DNA from: an uncultured Collinsella sp.
GTDB taxonomy: Bacteria > Actinomycetota > Coriobacteriia > Coriobacteriales > Coriobacteriaceae
Length of the DNA: 36,057 nucleotides
Direction: 5' to 3'
Assembly (NCBI GenBank): GCA_958443265.1
Contig: CAUCKA010000014.1
Span: 1-36,057 of the forward strand
Below are positions 15,091-23,400 of the stretch, in pieces (positions within the stretch are counted from its first letter, which is position 1; every line of letters starts with the position of its first letter). The translations under genes and the position numbers were made by a program. The notes below the pieces were generated by a model that ran no database searches, was not told the origin of the DNA, and saw only the letters and a program-made list of their open reading frames with translations.

Positions 15091-15158
15091 GAAAAGCTCC
15101 AAGCGAATACAAGGACGGAGTGAAACACAAAACGATGGAATTATCGCGCCAAGCCGCA

Positions 15159-16031
15159 CTACTCGGAAAGCTCAAAGCCGTACTTAGCCCAAATCTTCTG
15201 AGCCTTCTTGTTGGTCAGACAGAAGTCGATAAACGCCTTGGCCTCGTCGGCGTGCTCGGAGCTCTCGGCAACGGCACCCGGGTACACGATGGGCTTGTGC
15301 GAGTCCTCGGGGCACACGAAGGCCTCCTCGATGCCGTCGTAGCGGTAGATGTCAGAGCTGTAGACAAAACCGGCCACGCAGTCGCCTGTGGACACATAGA
15401 CGGCGGCGGTACCAACTTTGTCTGCCAGTGCAACCTTGTCGGCGATCTCGGGCGCATACTCGCCGTCGTCGCCCTCGGTGCCGGTATAGAGGCCCACGGA
15501 AGCCAGCGCCTGGTTGGCGTACTTGCCGGCGGGGACGGTCTTAGCGTCGCCAATGGCGATTTTGCCATCCAGGTTCGCAACGTCCGCGATGGCCTCGACC
15601 TTGGTATCGGAGCCCTCGGCGCGAACGATCACAAGGTCGTTGACAAACATGTCCTCTCGCGTGCCTGTATCGACGAGCTCGACGGCCTCGGCGTCATCCA
15701 TAGTGCCCTTGGAAGCGGTGATGAGCACGTCGACCGTGGCGCCGGCACGCATCTGCTCGACGAGGTCGCCGGAGCCCTTAAACTGCGTGTCGGCAAAGGT
15801 GGTACCGGTCTGGTCGGTGTAGAGCTCCTGAACCTCGGGCAGGGCCTTCTCGAGCGAGTTGGCAGCGAAGACCTGAAGCTCGACAGCCTTCTTGGACGAA
15901 ATCTTGGCAGAACCGGCATCGGAGCCAGCCGGCTCAGGCCCCTTGTTGCCGGAGCAGCCGGCAAGACCAAGGCCGGCAGCGGCGACAGCAGAAAGCGAGA
16001 CGAATCCGCGGCGAGAAACCATATCGAACAT
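15159..16031 (-). CDS. modA: Molybdate-binding lipoprotein ModA
   Basis: A 290-aa periplasmic-type binding protein anchored as a lipoprotein. The N-terminus carries a twin-arginine-like SRRGF and lipobox LGLAGC (Cys about 26). The mature part has the ModA pattern: VFAANSLEKALPEV, FKGSGDLVEQMRAGATVDVLITAS, and a later IGDAKTVPAGKYANQAL segment. The ATG at 16031 with GAAAGGG six bases upstream is preferred to a TTG two codons earlier. It is the first gene of modABC. Molybdate versus tungstate cannot be told by eye. Confidence 0.94.
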   Translation of the reverse strand: MFDMVSRRGFVSLSAVAAAGLGLAGCSGNKGPEPAGSDAGSAKISSKKAVELQVFAANSLEKALPEVQELYTDQTGTTFADTQFKGSGDLVEQMRAGATVDVLITASKGTMDDAEAVELVDTGTREDMFVNDLVIVRAEGSDTKVEAIADVANLDGKIAIGDAKTVPAGKYANQALASVGLYTGTEGDDGEYAPEIADKVALADKVGTAAVYVSTGDCVAGFVYSSDIYRYDGIEEAFVCPEDSHKPIVYPGAVAESSEHADEAKAFIDFCLTNKKAQKIWAKYGFELSE

Positions 16032-16090
16032 GTTCAACCCTTTCGAAGGCTACGCCCGGGCGCCCGCCGCGAGCTTTATTCTGTAATTAG

Positions 16091-16122
16091 ATTATACTTC
16101 CGCGCGAATAATATCAGTGATA
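16091..16122 (-). promoter_or_regulatory. modA promoter region with palindrome
   Basis: The minus strand has TATAAT at 16091-16096. Upstream, across the -35 position, is the perfect odd palindrome TATCA-C-TGATA (16112-16122), a candidate operator for a molybdate-responsive repressor such as a ModE-type protein. No good -35 hexamer is present, which fits activator or repressor control. Confidence 0.5.
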
Positions 16123-16192
16123 AAGATTTCTCGTCTGATAATTCTCTTTCGCCGATAGTCTCAGGACGTTCCGCGCTGTCGCTGCATAAAAA

Positions 16193-16221
16193 GGCGGAGC
16201 GACTCGCAAAGTCGCTCCGCC
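16193..16221 (-). terminator. Terminator after the mogA-like gene
   Basis: On the minus strand GGCGGAGCGACT pairs with AGTCGCTCCGCC (12 bp, 5-nt loop), followed by TTTTTATG. It separates moeA-mogA from modABC. Confidence 0.9.
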
Positions 16222-16234
16222 GCAGGTAGCGCGC

Positions 16235-16714
16235 TTATTTGGCGTGCCCGCCGCCCGCCGTCATTTGGGCCGCATGCTTCAGCTGGTCGCTCACGGCCTC
16301 CCAGCTTTCGCGGGCCGCTTTCGTGGATCCCGGAAAATTGATGACAAGCGTATGCCCACGCTGCATGCACACGGTGCGCGAGAGCATGGCGCGGCGCGTC
16401 TTGGTCATGGAGTAGGCACGAATTGCCTCGGCAATACCTGGCACATCGCGGTCGCAGACGGCACGCGTCGCCTCGGGTGTCACATCGCGCATCGAAAGAC
16501 CCGTGCCGCCGCAGGTGAGCACGACATTGGCGTGGCACTCATCGGCGGCTTCCGCAATGGCATCACCGATCTCACTGACGTCGTCACGCACGACCACATG
16601 TGAGGCGACCGTCCAGCCCTGCGCCACGATGAGTTCCTCGAGCGCAGCACCCGCCTCGTCCTGGGCAAGATCACGCGTATCCGAGCACGTCACGATCGAA
16701 ATCTTCAACTCCAT
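16235..16714 (-). CDS. Molybdopterin adenylyltransferase-type protein (MogA/MoaB family)
   Basis: A 159-aa protein of the MoCF_biosynth fold that adenylylates molybdopterin before Mo insertion by MoeA. It shows the family core: ISIVTCSDTR at the N-terminus, VVLTCGGTGLSMRDVTPEATR in the middle, and INFPGSTKAARESWE near the C-terminus. The ATG at 16714 has GGAGG six to seven bases upstream; the start lies 11 bases beyond the moeA stop. MogA and MoaB cannot be separated by eye; position next to moeA suits MogA. Confidence 0.9.
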   Translation of the reverse strand: MELKISIVTCSDTRDLAQDEAGAALEELIVAQGWTVASHVVVRDDVSEIGDAIAEAADECHANVVLTCGGTGLSMRDVTPEATRAVCDRDVPGIAEAIRAYSMTKTRRAMLSRTVCMQRGHTLVINFPGSTKAARESWEAVSDQLKHAAQMTAGGGHAK

Positions 16715-16724
16715 AGCATTCCTC

Positions 16725-17987
16725 CTATAGCACCGTGCCCTCGGGCAGGTCGACACGCACGACATCCACGACGTCGCCCGCCGCAAGGTCACACGGTCCT
16801 TCGTCAATACGCAGCAGGCAGTTGGCCCATTGCATCGTGCCGAGCAGCGCCGAATTCTGCGTCTTGGCCTCGGTCACCAACAGCTCACCGGTCTCGGGGT
16901 CGCGCAAAACCGTGGCGCGATCGAAAAAACGGCGATGCTGTCGCTTTTTCACGCCGTGCGTGAGCGTCGCCTGCTGCACGGGACGCACGCCATCGGCAAA
17001 GCCGCGCATCTTGCGAATCGCCGGGCGGGCAAGCATCTCAAAGCCTACATACGCCGCGGCCGGATTGCCTGAAAGCCCCAGGTAGGGCTTGCCCCCGAGC
17101 AAGCCAAACGTGATGGCCTTACCCGGACGCATCGAAATGCGATCGAACAGCACCTCGCCCTCGCGCCGGACGAGCGCCGTCACGTAGTCGTAATCGCCCG
17201 CCGAGGCGCCACCACTCGTAATGACAAAATCGCACTCCTGCACGGCACGATGCACAAGCTCGGCAATCGCCTGCTCATCATCGGGAGCGATGCCAAAGAA
17301 CACCGGATCTGCCCCGGCATCGAGCGCCTCGGCCATTAACGCCGAGGAGTTGGAATCGCGAATCTGCCCGCGCGCCGGCAGCTCACTCGGCGCGACCAGC
17401 TCCGTCCCCAGCGAGATAATGCCCACGCGCGGGGCGTCATGCACCTTCACGCTCGCATACCCGGCGCTCGCCAGCAGGCCGGCGCCGGCCGGGGCCACAA
17501 CCTCGCCAGCACGCATAACGACGTCGCCGGCATGGGCCTCCTCGGCGGCAGAGCGAACGTTCTCCCCCACTTTAGCAGGCGCCGAAAAGCTCACATGCGA
17601 ACCCTCGTTGCCGTCGCCGTCGAGCACATCGACGATCTCATACTTCACCACGGCATCCGCACCCCCGGGTACCGGCGCGCCTGTCATGATGCGGACCGTC
17701 TCGCCCGCGCCGATTGCGCCCTTAAACACATGGCCCGCGGCCTCGTGTCCGATAACGTCGAGCGTCACCGGCGCCTCATCAGATGCCTGCGCCAAGTCCG
17801 CCGAGCGCACGGCGTATCCGTCCATAGCGCTGTTGGCAAACGGCGAGATATCGATATCGGCCACCGCGTCCTCGGCCAAGGGAAGGCCGGCGGCCTGCCA
17901 TACGGGAATCTCGACAACTTCCGTCATTTGCATCTGTGAAAGGACAATCGCCTGGGCGTCCTCCAGCCGCATGAGTTCCTCTGCCAC
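16725..17987 (-). CDS. moeA: Molybdopterin molybdenumtransferase MoeA
   Basis: A 420-aa enzyme that inserts molybdate into adenylylated molybdopterin. It has the MoeA signature SAMDGYAVRSADL early, GEVVAPAGAGLLASAGY in domain II, TSGGASAGDYDYV in the MoCF domain and RPGKAITFGLLGGKPYLGLSGNPAAAYV segments. The start is taken as GTG at 17987 with AGAGGT four bases upstream; ATG at 17972 behind GAGG is a close alternative. It forms an operon with the mogA-like gene and stands directly upstream of modABC, so import and assembly of molybdenum are adjacent. Confidence 0.95.
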   Translation of the reverse strand: MAEELMRLEDAQAIVLSQMQMTEVVEIPVWQAAGLPLAEDAVADIDISPFANSAMDGYAVRSADLAQASDEAPVTLDVIGHEAAGHVFKGAIGAGETVRIMTGAPVPGGADAVVKYEIVDVLDGDGNEGSHVSFSAPAKVGENVRSAAEEAHAGDVVMRAGEVVAPAGAGLLASAGYASVKVHDAPRVGIISLGTELVAPSELPARGQIRDSNSSALMAEALDAGADPVFFGIAPDDEQAIAELVHRAVQECDFVITSGGASAGDYDYVTALVRREGEVLFDRISMRPGKAITFGLLGGKPYLGLSGNPAAAYVGFEMLARPAIRKMRGFADGVRPVQQATLTHGVKKRQHRRFFDRATVLRDPETGELLVTEAKTQNSALLGTMQWANCLLRIDEGPCDLAAGDVVDVVRVDLPEGTVL

Positions 17988-18143
17988 ATGTACCTCTTTA
18001 ATCCGCGGCGCACATCACGGGCGCCGATTCATTATGTTTATCTCAGTATAATCCCCCGCTGCACGACGGCGACATGACCCACGTTCTCGAATACATCTGT
18101 CGGCCGCAAGCCGCGAAACAGAAACAAAACCAACCTGCCGATT

Positions 18144-18168
18144 TGTCACGTTTGACACGTTCTATAAT
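18144..18168 (+). promoter_or_regulatory. Candidate promoter and operator of the CLC gene
   Basis: TATAAT (18163-18168) is preceded by the inverted repeat TGTCA-CGTT-TGACA (18144-18157), which occupies the space where a -35 element would be. The predicted leader is only about 20 nt, too short for a riboswitch. The palindrome may bind a regulator. Confidence 0.5.
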
Positions 18169-18197
18169 GCTTGCGTTGCAACCCAAAAGAGGAACGT

Positions 18198-19619
18198 ATG
18201 GCTTTTACCGACAAACCCGAAAGCGCAAACGAAGCGCAGGATCATTCCCAACCGTTCGACGACGGCGGCCTTTTCTCCCTGAACGACGTCATCACGGCAG
18301 GCAGGCATCAACTAACCCGCTCCGAGCAGCTCTTGGCTGCAGACACGCGCCGCAATGCCCGCAACATGCTCGCAAGCGCCAAGCTGCTCGTGCTCGTAGT
18401 TATCGTCTCACTCGCCATGGGCGTTGCCGCTTGGGCGTTTTTGGCCTCGCTGAATATCGCGACCGATTATCGCGAGCACCACGCGTGGGTGTTCGCCCTG
18501 CTCCCCATCGTGGGCATGGCCACCGCGTGGGTCTACAAGAACCACGGTCTCGCCGCCAAGCGTGGCAACAACCTGGTCATTGACTCCGCCCTGGGCACAC
18601 GCCTCATCCATATGCGCATGGCCGTCCTCACCTTCGTCTGTTCCACGCTCACGCACCTAACGGGCGGGTCGGCCGGTCGCGAGGGTGCCGCGGTGCAGAT
18701 TGGTGGCACCATCGCCAGCAACATCTCGAGCCTCGCCCACCTCAAAAAGCATGACCACCACGACCTCATGCTCGCCGGCATCTCGTCGGCCTTTGGCGCC
18801 GTATTCGGTTCGCCCCTTGCCGGAGCTTTCTTTGGCATGGAGATGTGCTTTATCGGAAAGATCGACTACACCGCGGGCATCTACTGCCTCGTCGCCTCAT
18901 TTACCGGCTACTTTACATCGCTCGCCTTGGGAACCGAGTACGAGGCGAATGTCATCGCCAGCGTTCCCAACATGACACCACGGACGGTTGCCATCGTTGT
19001 TATCAGCGCCATTATCTTCGGCCTGACGGCACGCCTCTTTGCCTGGTCGGTTCGAACCGTCAAGAGCCTGTACGGTCGCTTTATCACCAATTACCTCGTC
19101 CGCGCACTCATAGGCGCACTCGTGGTTTTGGCCGCCTATGCCCTCCTCGACGCCTGGGACTACGCCGGCCTTTCCACGTGGCTTTCCGGCGCCGGATATG
19201 CCGGCAACACCACCCTGGCGGACGCAGCCATCAAGTTGGTCGTCACAGCGCTTACCCTGGGCGCGGGCTTCCAAGGCGGCGAGGTCACGCCCCTGTTTGG
19301 CATCGGTGCGGCACTCGGTGGCTGGATCGGTTGCCTTACCGGGCTTGACCCCAGTTTTCTGGCGGCTCTCGGCATGCTCGGCGTGTTCTGCGCCGGCCTC
19401 AACGTGCCCATCACCACCTGCATGATGGCCATCGACCTGTTCCACGGAACGGCCGCGGGCTTCTTTGTCATCGTTTCGTTTATCAGCTATCTCGTCGGCG
19501 GACACCGCGGCGTGTACCCCGCCCAGCGCATCATCTCACCCAAGCGCCGCTCGCTTATCGTGGACGAGGGTGGTACGGTGGCGGATGCTATCGAGCGCCA
19601 CAACGACCTGATACAGTAG
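18198..19619 (+). CDS. CLC-family anion channel/antiporter, possibly fluoride-type
   Basis: A 473-aa CLC protein with about ten hydrophobic segments. The GREGx motif with the gating glutamate is GSAGREGAAVQIGG (Glu162), and GSPLAGAFFGMEM follows. The chloride-coordinating GSGIP loop is absent; in its place is AKRGNNLVID (about 120-129), which together with GREGA recalls CLC-F fluoride/proton antiporters. Chloride-type activity cannot be excluded. The ATG at 18198 has GAGGA upstream. The N-terminal ~55 residues are hydrophilic and cytoplasmic. No fluoride riboswitch was seen upstream. Confidence 0.85.
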   Translation: MAFTDKPESANEAQDHSQPFDDGGLFSLNDVITAGRHQLTRSEQLLAADTRRNARNMLASAKLLVLVVIVSLAMGVAAWAFLASLNIATDYREHHAWVFALLPIVGMATAWVYKNHGLAAKRGNNLVIDSALGTRLIHMRMAVLTFVCSTLTHLTGGSAGREGAAVQIGGTIASNISSLAHLKKHDHHDLMLAGISSAFGAVFGSPLAGAFFGMEMCFIGKIDYTAGIYCLVASFTGYFTSLALGTEYEANVIASVPNMTPRTVAIVVISAIIFGLTARLFAWSVRTVKSLYGRFITNYLVRALIGALVVLAAYALLDAWDYAGLSTWLSGAGYAGNTTLADAAIKLVVTALTLGAGFQGGEVTPLFGIGAALGGWIGCLTGLDPSFLAALGMLGVFCAGLNVPITTCMMAIDLFHGTAAGFFVIVSFISYLVGGHRGVYPAQRIISPKRRSLIVDEGGTVADAIERHNDLIQ

Positions 19620-19706
19620 ACGTAAGTATTCGCCGTGCAGCCACAATCGGGGGCAATTCGACCCGAGCGTGACCGCACCGTCATGCCATACGCCGGGAGT
19701 CGCCCC

Positions 19707-20669
19707 ATGCACGCAACTGATTTTGGTCGCACGCTCATCATCGCCAATCCTGCCGCCCAGTCGGGCGCCGCGCGCGAGGTTGCCGAGCGCCTGCAGCGCT
19801 TTTTGGATATGACCGCGCGCGCATCTCAGTTTGACTTGGTGCTGACCGAACGCACGGGGCACGCCAAGGAGCTTGCCGCACAGGCCCAGGGCTACCGTAC
19901 CGTTATCGCCCTTGGCGGCGACGGCGTGATCCACGAGGTCGTCAATGGCTTGATGGCGCAAGAAGAAGCGGTCCGTCCCGCCCTTGCCGTCCTGCCCGTT
20001 GGCTCCGGCAACGATTTTGCCCAAACGCTCGGTATCGAAGATTTCTCCGGCAAGGATTTTGGCGCGCTGCTCACCTGCGAGCTGCAGCACCAGGATATCG
20101 GACGCATTCGCTCATGGAACCCTGCAAGCGGCAGCGGCGAGACGACCGTCGAGTATTACGACCAGACGCTTTCGGTCGGCATCGATGCCGCCATCGGCCT
20201 GGGCACCACCGAGCTGCGCGAAAAGACGGGACTTGCCGGCGCTCCGCTCTACACCCTATCGGGACTTGAGCAGTTTGGCCTGCGCTATCGCAACTACCCC
20301 ATGACCATCAGCTTTGATCGCGCGCCCGCCGAGCGCGTACGCGCGATTATTATGTCCATCCAGCTTGGCCCCACGTATGGCTCGGGCTATCGCATCTGCC
20401 CCGATGCCGACCCCTGTGACGGCATGCTCGACGTCTGCTACGCTTGCGGCCCCGTCCCTCGCGCGGTTGCCTTGCCTATGTTTCTTTCGGCCAAGGACGG
20501 TCACCATACCAGGCTGCCGCCGGTTCGCATGCGCCGCTGCCGCCACGCCGAGCTCACCTTTGAGGAGCCCGACTACCCCATTCAGGCCGACGGCGAGCCC
20601 ATTGTCGCCTCGCGCATCGAGGTGGACATCCTCGCAGGCGCCCTCCACGTCTGGCACCCAACCCGCTAA
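19707..20669 (+). CDS. Diacylglycerol kinase-family lipid kinase (YegS/DgkB-like)
   Basis: A 320-aa DAGK-catalytic protein. Nucleotide and catalytic motifs are IIANPAAQSG near the N-terminus, ALGGDGVIHEVVNGL (GGDG at about 70-73) and PVGSGNDFAQ, with a C-terminal beta-rich domain ending in PIQADGEPI. Such proteins phosphorylate diacylglycerol or related lipids at the membrane. ATG 19707 has GGGAG about seven bases upstream; earlier ATG codons at 19635 and 19683 have none. It follows the CLC gene by 87 bases and could be co-transcribed. Confidence 0.88.
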   Translation: MHATDFGRTLIIANPAAQSGAAREVAERLQRFLDMTARASQFDLVLTERTGHAKELAAQAQGYRTVIALGGDGVIHEVVNGLMAQEEAVRPALAVLPVGSGNDFAQTLGIEDFSGKDFGALLTCELQHQDIGRIRSWNPASGSGETTVEYYDQTLSVGIDAAIGLGTTELREKTGLAGAPLYTLSGLEQFGLRYRNYPMTISFDRAPAERVRAIIMSIQLGPTYGSGYRICPDADPCDGMLDVCYACGPVPRAVALPMFLSAKDGHHTRLPPVRMRRCRHAELTFEEPDYPIQADGEPIVASRIEVDILAGALHVWHPTR

Positions 20670-20677
20670 CCCACCTG

Positions 20678-20744
20678 AGTTGCGGTGAAATAGGGACTGT
20701 TTATGCAGCTAAAGCCGAAAAATAGTCTCTATTTCACCGCAACT
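20678..20744. repeat. REP-like palindrome with GGGAC core (copy B), possible bidirectional terminator
   Basis: A 21-bp inverted repeat (20678-20698 with 20724-20744; one G.U) encloses a 25-nt loop. The left arm is AGTTGCGGTGAAATAGGGAC plus one T. Lying between convergent genes it could end both transcripts, although the T-runs are poor. The GGGAC...TTTAT sequence is similar to the element at 2592-2676. Confidence 0.65.
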
Positions 20745-20754
20745 TATGAGGAAG

Positions 20755-21135
20755 TTATTCGTCGCTGCCCGGCTTGCGACGATTGGCCTTTTTAATGGCA
20801 TTGAAGTGCTTGTCATTGAGCCTGCGCTGGCGAGAGCGCTGAGGCACCTTGGTCTTAACGCGTCGGCGCGGTGGACACCCGCGACGCTCAAGCTCAGCGC
20901 GTAGCTTACGCAGACAGCAGCTACGGTTCTGGAACTGACTGCGGCTCTCGCGCGCCATCACGGTAATCCCCGAAGGGATATGCTTCATGCGCACCGCCGA
21001 GTCCGTCGTGTTCACGCCCTGCCCGCCCGGACCCGTCGCGCGAAACACCTGCACCTCGCAATCGCGCGCCAACTCCTCGGCCGACATCTCGGCATAGCGC
21101 GCATACTCGCGCCATCCCATCTTGTTCTCATTCAT
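20755..21135 (-). CDS. Peptide chain release factor-like protein with GGQ domain (ribosome rescue)
   Basis: A 126-aa protein consisting only of the peptidyl-tRNA hydrolysis domain of class I release factors: FRATGPGGQGVNTTDSAVR (GGQ at 37-39) and HIPSGITVMARESRSQFQNR. It lacks the codon-recognition domains and has a basic C-terminal tail (RRRVKTK...RRLNDKHF...KKANRR) as in ArfB/ICT1, which enters the empty mRNA channel of stalled ribosomes. Rescue of stalled ribosomes is the likely role. The ATG at 21135 has GGGAGGT seven bases upstream. The xpt terminator ends only about 25 bases before this start. Confidence 0.85.
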   Translation of the reverse strand: MNENKMGWREYARYAEMSAEELARDCEVQVFRATGPGGQGVNTTDSAVRMKHIPSGITVMARESRSQFQNRSCCLRKLRAELERRGCPPRRRVKTKVPQRSRQRRLNDKHFNAIKKANRRKPGSDE

Positions 21136-21159
21136 ATCAATACCTCCCCTCATATAAAA

Positions 21160-21190
21160 ATGCGACAAAGGGAAGGTCCCTTTGTCGCAT
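21160..21190 (-). terminator. Terminator after xpt
   Basis: A perfect 14-bp stem (ATGCGACAAAGGGA with TCCCTTTGTCGCAT) has a 3-nt loop, followed on the minus strand by TTTTTAT. The AAAGGGA portion resembles the GGGA palindrome family but the form is a normal terminator. Confidence 0.9.
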
Positions 21191-21217
21191 CGCATACCAA
21201 ACGCTTGTGTTGCACGC

Positions 21218-21796
21218 TTAGGCGAAGGTGATCTCGCCGGTCACGCAGTCCATATCGGCGATACGGGCCAGGCTCTCAACGCGGAAGCCGCGCTCGCGGA
21301 GCTTATCGCCGCCGCCCTGGAAGCCCTTCTCCACCGCAATGCCAATACCGGACACCTCGGCACCCGCAGCCTCGCAGATCTTGATAAGACCCTCGAGCGC
21401 GCAGCCGTTGGCCAAGAAGTCGTCGATGATCAGGACCTTGTCGCCCTCGGACAGGAAACGCTTGCCAACGATGACCGGGTACTCCTTCTGCTTGGTAAAG
21501 GAGTAGATGGTCGTGGCGTACTGCTCGCCGTCGAGGTTGATGGACTGTGCCTTCTTGGCAAAGACCACCGGCACGCCGCCAAAATGCTGAGCCGCGATGC
21601 AAGCCATACCAATGCCCGAAGCCTCAATCGTCAGGATCTTGTTGATCTCGACATCCTTGAACAGACGGGCCCACTCGGCGCCCATGTGGTCGAACAGCTC
21701 AACGTCGCATTGGTGGTTGAGGAAGGCATCAACCTTAAGGACGTTACCGGCCTTTACGATGCCGTCATGGCGAATACGATCCTCAAGCTCCTGCAT
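21218..21796 (-). CDS. xpt: Xanthine phosphoribosyltransferase
   Basis: A 192-aa salvage enzyme converting xanthine and PRPP to XMP. The PRPP-binding motif is VLIIDDFLANG at about 121-131, and the N-terminal part contains HQCDVELFDHMG and ILTIEASGIGMA, typical of Xpt. The ATG at 21796 is preceded by AGAAGGGG. It stands alone between two terminators or gaps. In Firmicutes xpt often has a purine riboswitch; none was recognised in the 158 bases upstream here. Confidence 0.94.
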   Translation of the reverse strand: MQELEDRIRHDGIVKAGNVLKVDAFLNHQCDVELFDHMGAEWARLFKDVEINKILTIEASGIGMACIAAQHFGGVPVVFAKKAQSINLDGEQYATTIYSFTKQKEYPVIVGKRFLSEGDKVLIIDDFLANGCALEGLIKICEAAGAEVSGIGIAVEKGFQGGGDKLRERGFRVESLARIADMDCVTGEITFA

Positions 21797-21954
21797 GGCG
21801 CAACCCCTTCTCGCGGCAACGATACCGCGCGATTAATAAACGTTGTTCGATAGTCTACCACGGACCGACCCCCGCCCGTCCCACAAGCCGCATCGCACCA
21901 CAAACCAGTTTTTTTGAGACGGCGCGAATACGTGGCAGGCAGCCTCCCAACACG

Positions 21955-23259
21955 CTAATGGCGGGCGCGCATCCTCACCAAACGAACCATCGAGAGGACA
22001 AAGCCCACGGCTGCCACGGCCATCAACACATAGAACACCGAACGAAAACCAAACAGGAACACATCCGGACGGCCTGCAACAAAACTGGTCACGGCCTCGC
22101 CCATCGCCACGCTCATCTGCCCATACAGGATATTCGACGCCACCGTAATGCCCACTGCCATACCCGCATAGCGCGCCAGGCTACCCAGGCTGCCAGCAAA
22201 ACCGAGCGCCTCGCGCGGGGCCGAACCCATATACAGGGAGTTGTTAGGGCTTTGGAAAATCGACGTACCGAGCGACATAAATGCGACGCAGCACACGATC
22301 ACAAGGATGGAGGAATGCTCGTTGAGCGTGCTCACCGCAAAGAGACCGCACACGTACACACCCAGGCCCACCGCCGTGGGGCCCTCGCAGCCAACGCGGT
22401 CCGAAACCGTACCCGAAAGCGGGCCGATAAAGGCATTCACCATCGGCAGCGCCAAAAAGAGTAGTCCAGAGATGTCGGAACCAAAGCCGTGAGCGTCCTG
22501 AAAATAGAACGGCAGGATAAACTCGGATGCGCCAATACCAACGAACACGATGAGCATGCAAGCAAGGTTGATGGTGAAGGCCGAATTTGCAAAGCAGCGA
22601 CGAGCAGCCTCAATCAGGGACATGGGGCGCTCACCGGCCTCCGGCTTAACATGCGGCAGCGTGTAGAGCCCCACGATAAACGAGATGACGCCAATGGGCA
22701 GATTGATGAGGAAGATGCTCTCCCAGGGAAAGCTTGCCACCAGCATGCCGCCGAGCACGGGGCCACACATCATGCCGAGGGCTACGAAGGTCGCAAGAAT
22801 ACCCATGGCACGACCGCGCTCGCGCGCCGGAAACGACTCGGTGATGATACCCATGTTGTTGGCCATGGCCGCCGCGCAACCGACGCCCTGCACAATGCGT
22901 GCCAGAATAAGAACGTCGAGCGAGGCCGAAAGGCCGCACAGCAGCGAGCCGGCCGTAAAGACGATGACGCCCAGCTGGAATACGCCTACCTTACCGCGCA
23001 CGTCACCCAAGCGGCCAAACGGCAGCATAGCCACGCACGTCGCAAGCAGGTACACCGAGCTCACCAGCTGGATGCGGTCGAGGCCCACGCCCAACTCCTT
23101 TTGCATCACGGGCAGCGCCACGGTCACGACAGTCGAATCCAGACACACCATAAACGTCATGATGAGCACGGTAAACAGAATCGCCCATTTGTTCTTGCCA
23201 TGGGTGTCGCCCTCAAGGGCAATGTGCTCGCGGCGCAGCTGCTCTGCAGTTTTCTCCAT
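21955..23259 (-). CDS. MFS transporter, drug:H+ antiporter-like
   Basis: A 434-aa major facilitator with about 12 helices. The helix-1 region MTFMVCLDSTVVTVALP and the GRLGDVRGK loop (motif A-like) are typical of the DHA2/EmrB or QacA type, as is GPVLGGMLV for antiporter motif C. Substrate is unknown. ATG 23259 has GAAAGG six bases upstream; the ATG two codons earlier abuts the ribosome site and is not used. The metY terminator ends about 25 bases upstream of this start, leaving no obvious promoter, so read-through or a promoter within the terminator region is likely. Confidence 0.88.
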   Translation of the reverse strand: MEKTAEQLRREHIALEGDTHGKNKWAILFTVLIMTFMVCLDSTVVTVALPVMQKELGVGLDRIQLVSSVYLLATCVAMLPFGRLGDVRGKVGVFQLGVIVFTAGSLLCGLSASLDVLILARIVQGVGCAAAMANNMGIITESFPARERGRAMGILATFVALGMMCGPVLGGMLVASFPWESIFLINLPIGVISFIVGLYTLPHVKPEAGERPMSLIEAARRCFANSAFTINLACMLIVFVGIGASEFILPFYFQDAHGFGSDISGLLFLALPMVNAFIGPLSGTVSDRVGCEGPTAVGLGVYVCGLFAVSTLNEHSSILVIVCCVAFMSLGTSIFQSPNNSLYMGSAPREALGFAGSLGSLARYAGMAVGITVASNILYGQMSVAMGEAVTSFVAGRPDVFLFGFRSVFYVLMAVAAVGFVLSMVRLVRMRARH

Positions 23260-23290
23260 ATCCATCCTTTCGAGTGGCGCAACGCAAAAA

Positions 23291-23332
23291 CGGGGCCCCA
23301 ATCGCCTGTAAACAGTCGCGATTGGGGTCCCG
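23291..23332 (-). terminator. Terminator after metY
   Basis: On the minus strand a stem of about 14 bp (GGGACCCCAATCGC with GCGATTGGGGCCCC, one wobble) is followed by GTTTTTG, about 70 bases past the metY stop and close to the MFS start. Confidence 0.88.
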
Positions 23333-23400
23333 CCTACGGAATCGGAACGAAAGGTCGCCGAAGCTTTCTGCCAGCATCGGCGCCTTGTGCGAACGCTAGC

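Noticed and set aside
15091..15159. modB starting at ATG 15159
   Set aside because: It would overlap the end of modA without a ribosome site; GTG 15090 has TTGGAG and a cleaner signal/anchor.
18061..18197. Fluoride riboswitch upstream of the CLC gene
   Set aside because: The TATAAT box leaves about 20 nt of leader and no crcB-motif sequence was found.
21797..21954. Purine riboswitch upstream of xpt
   Set aside because: No purine-aptamer core could be recognised on the minus strand; only a small CGCGG/CCGCG hairpin is seen.
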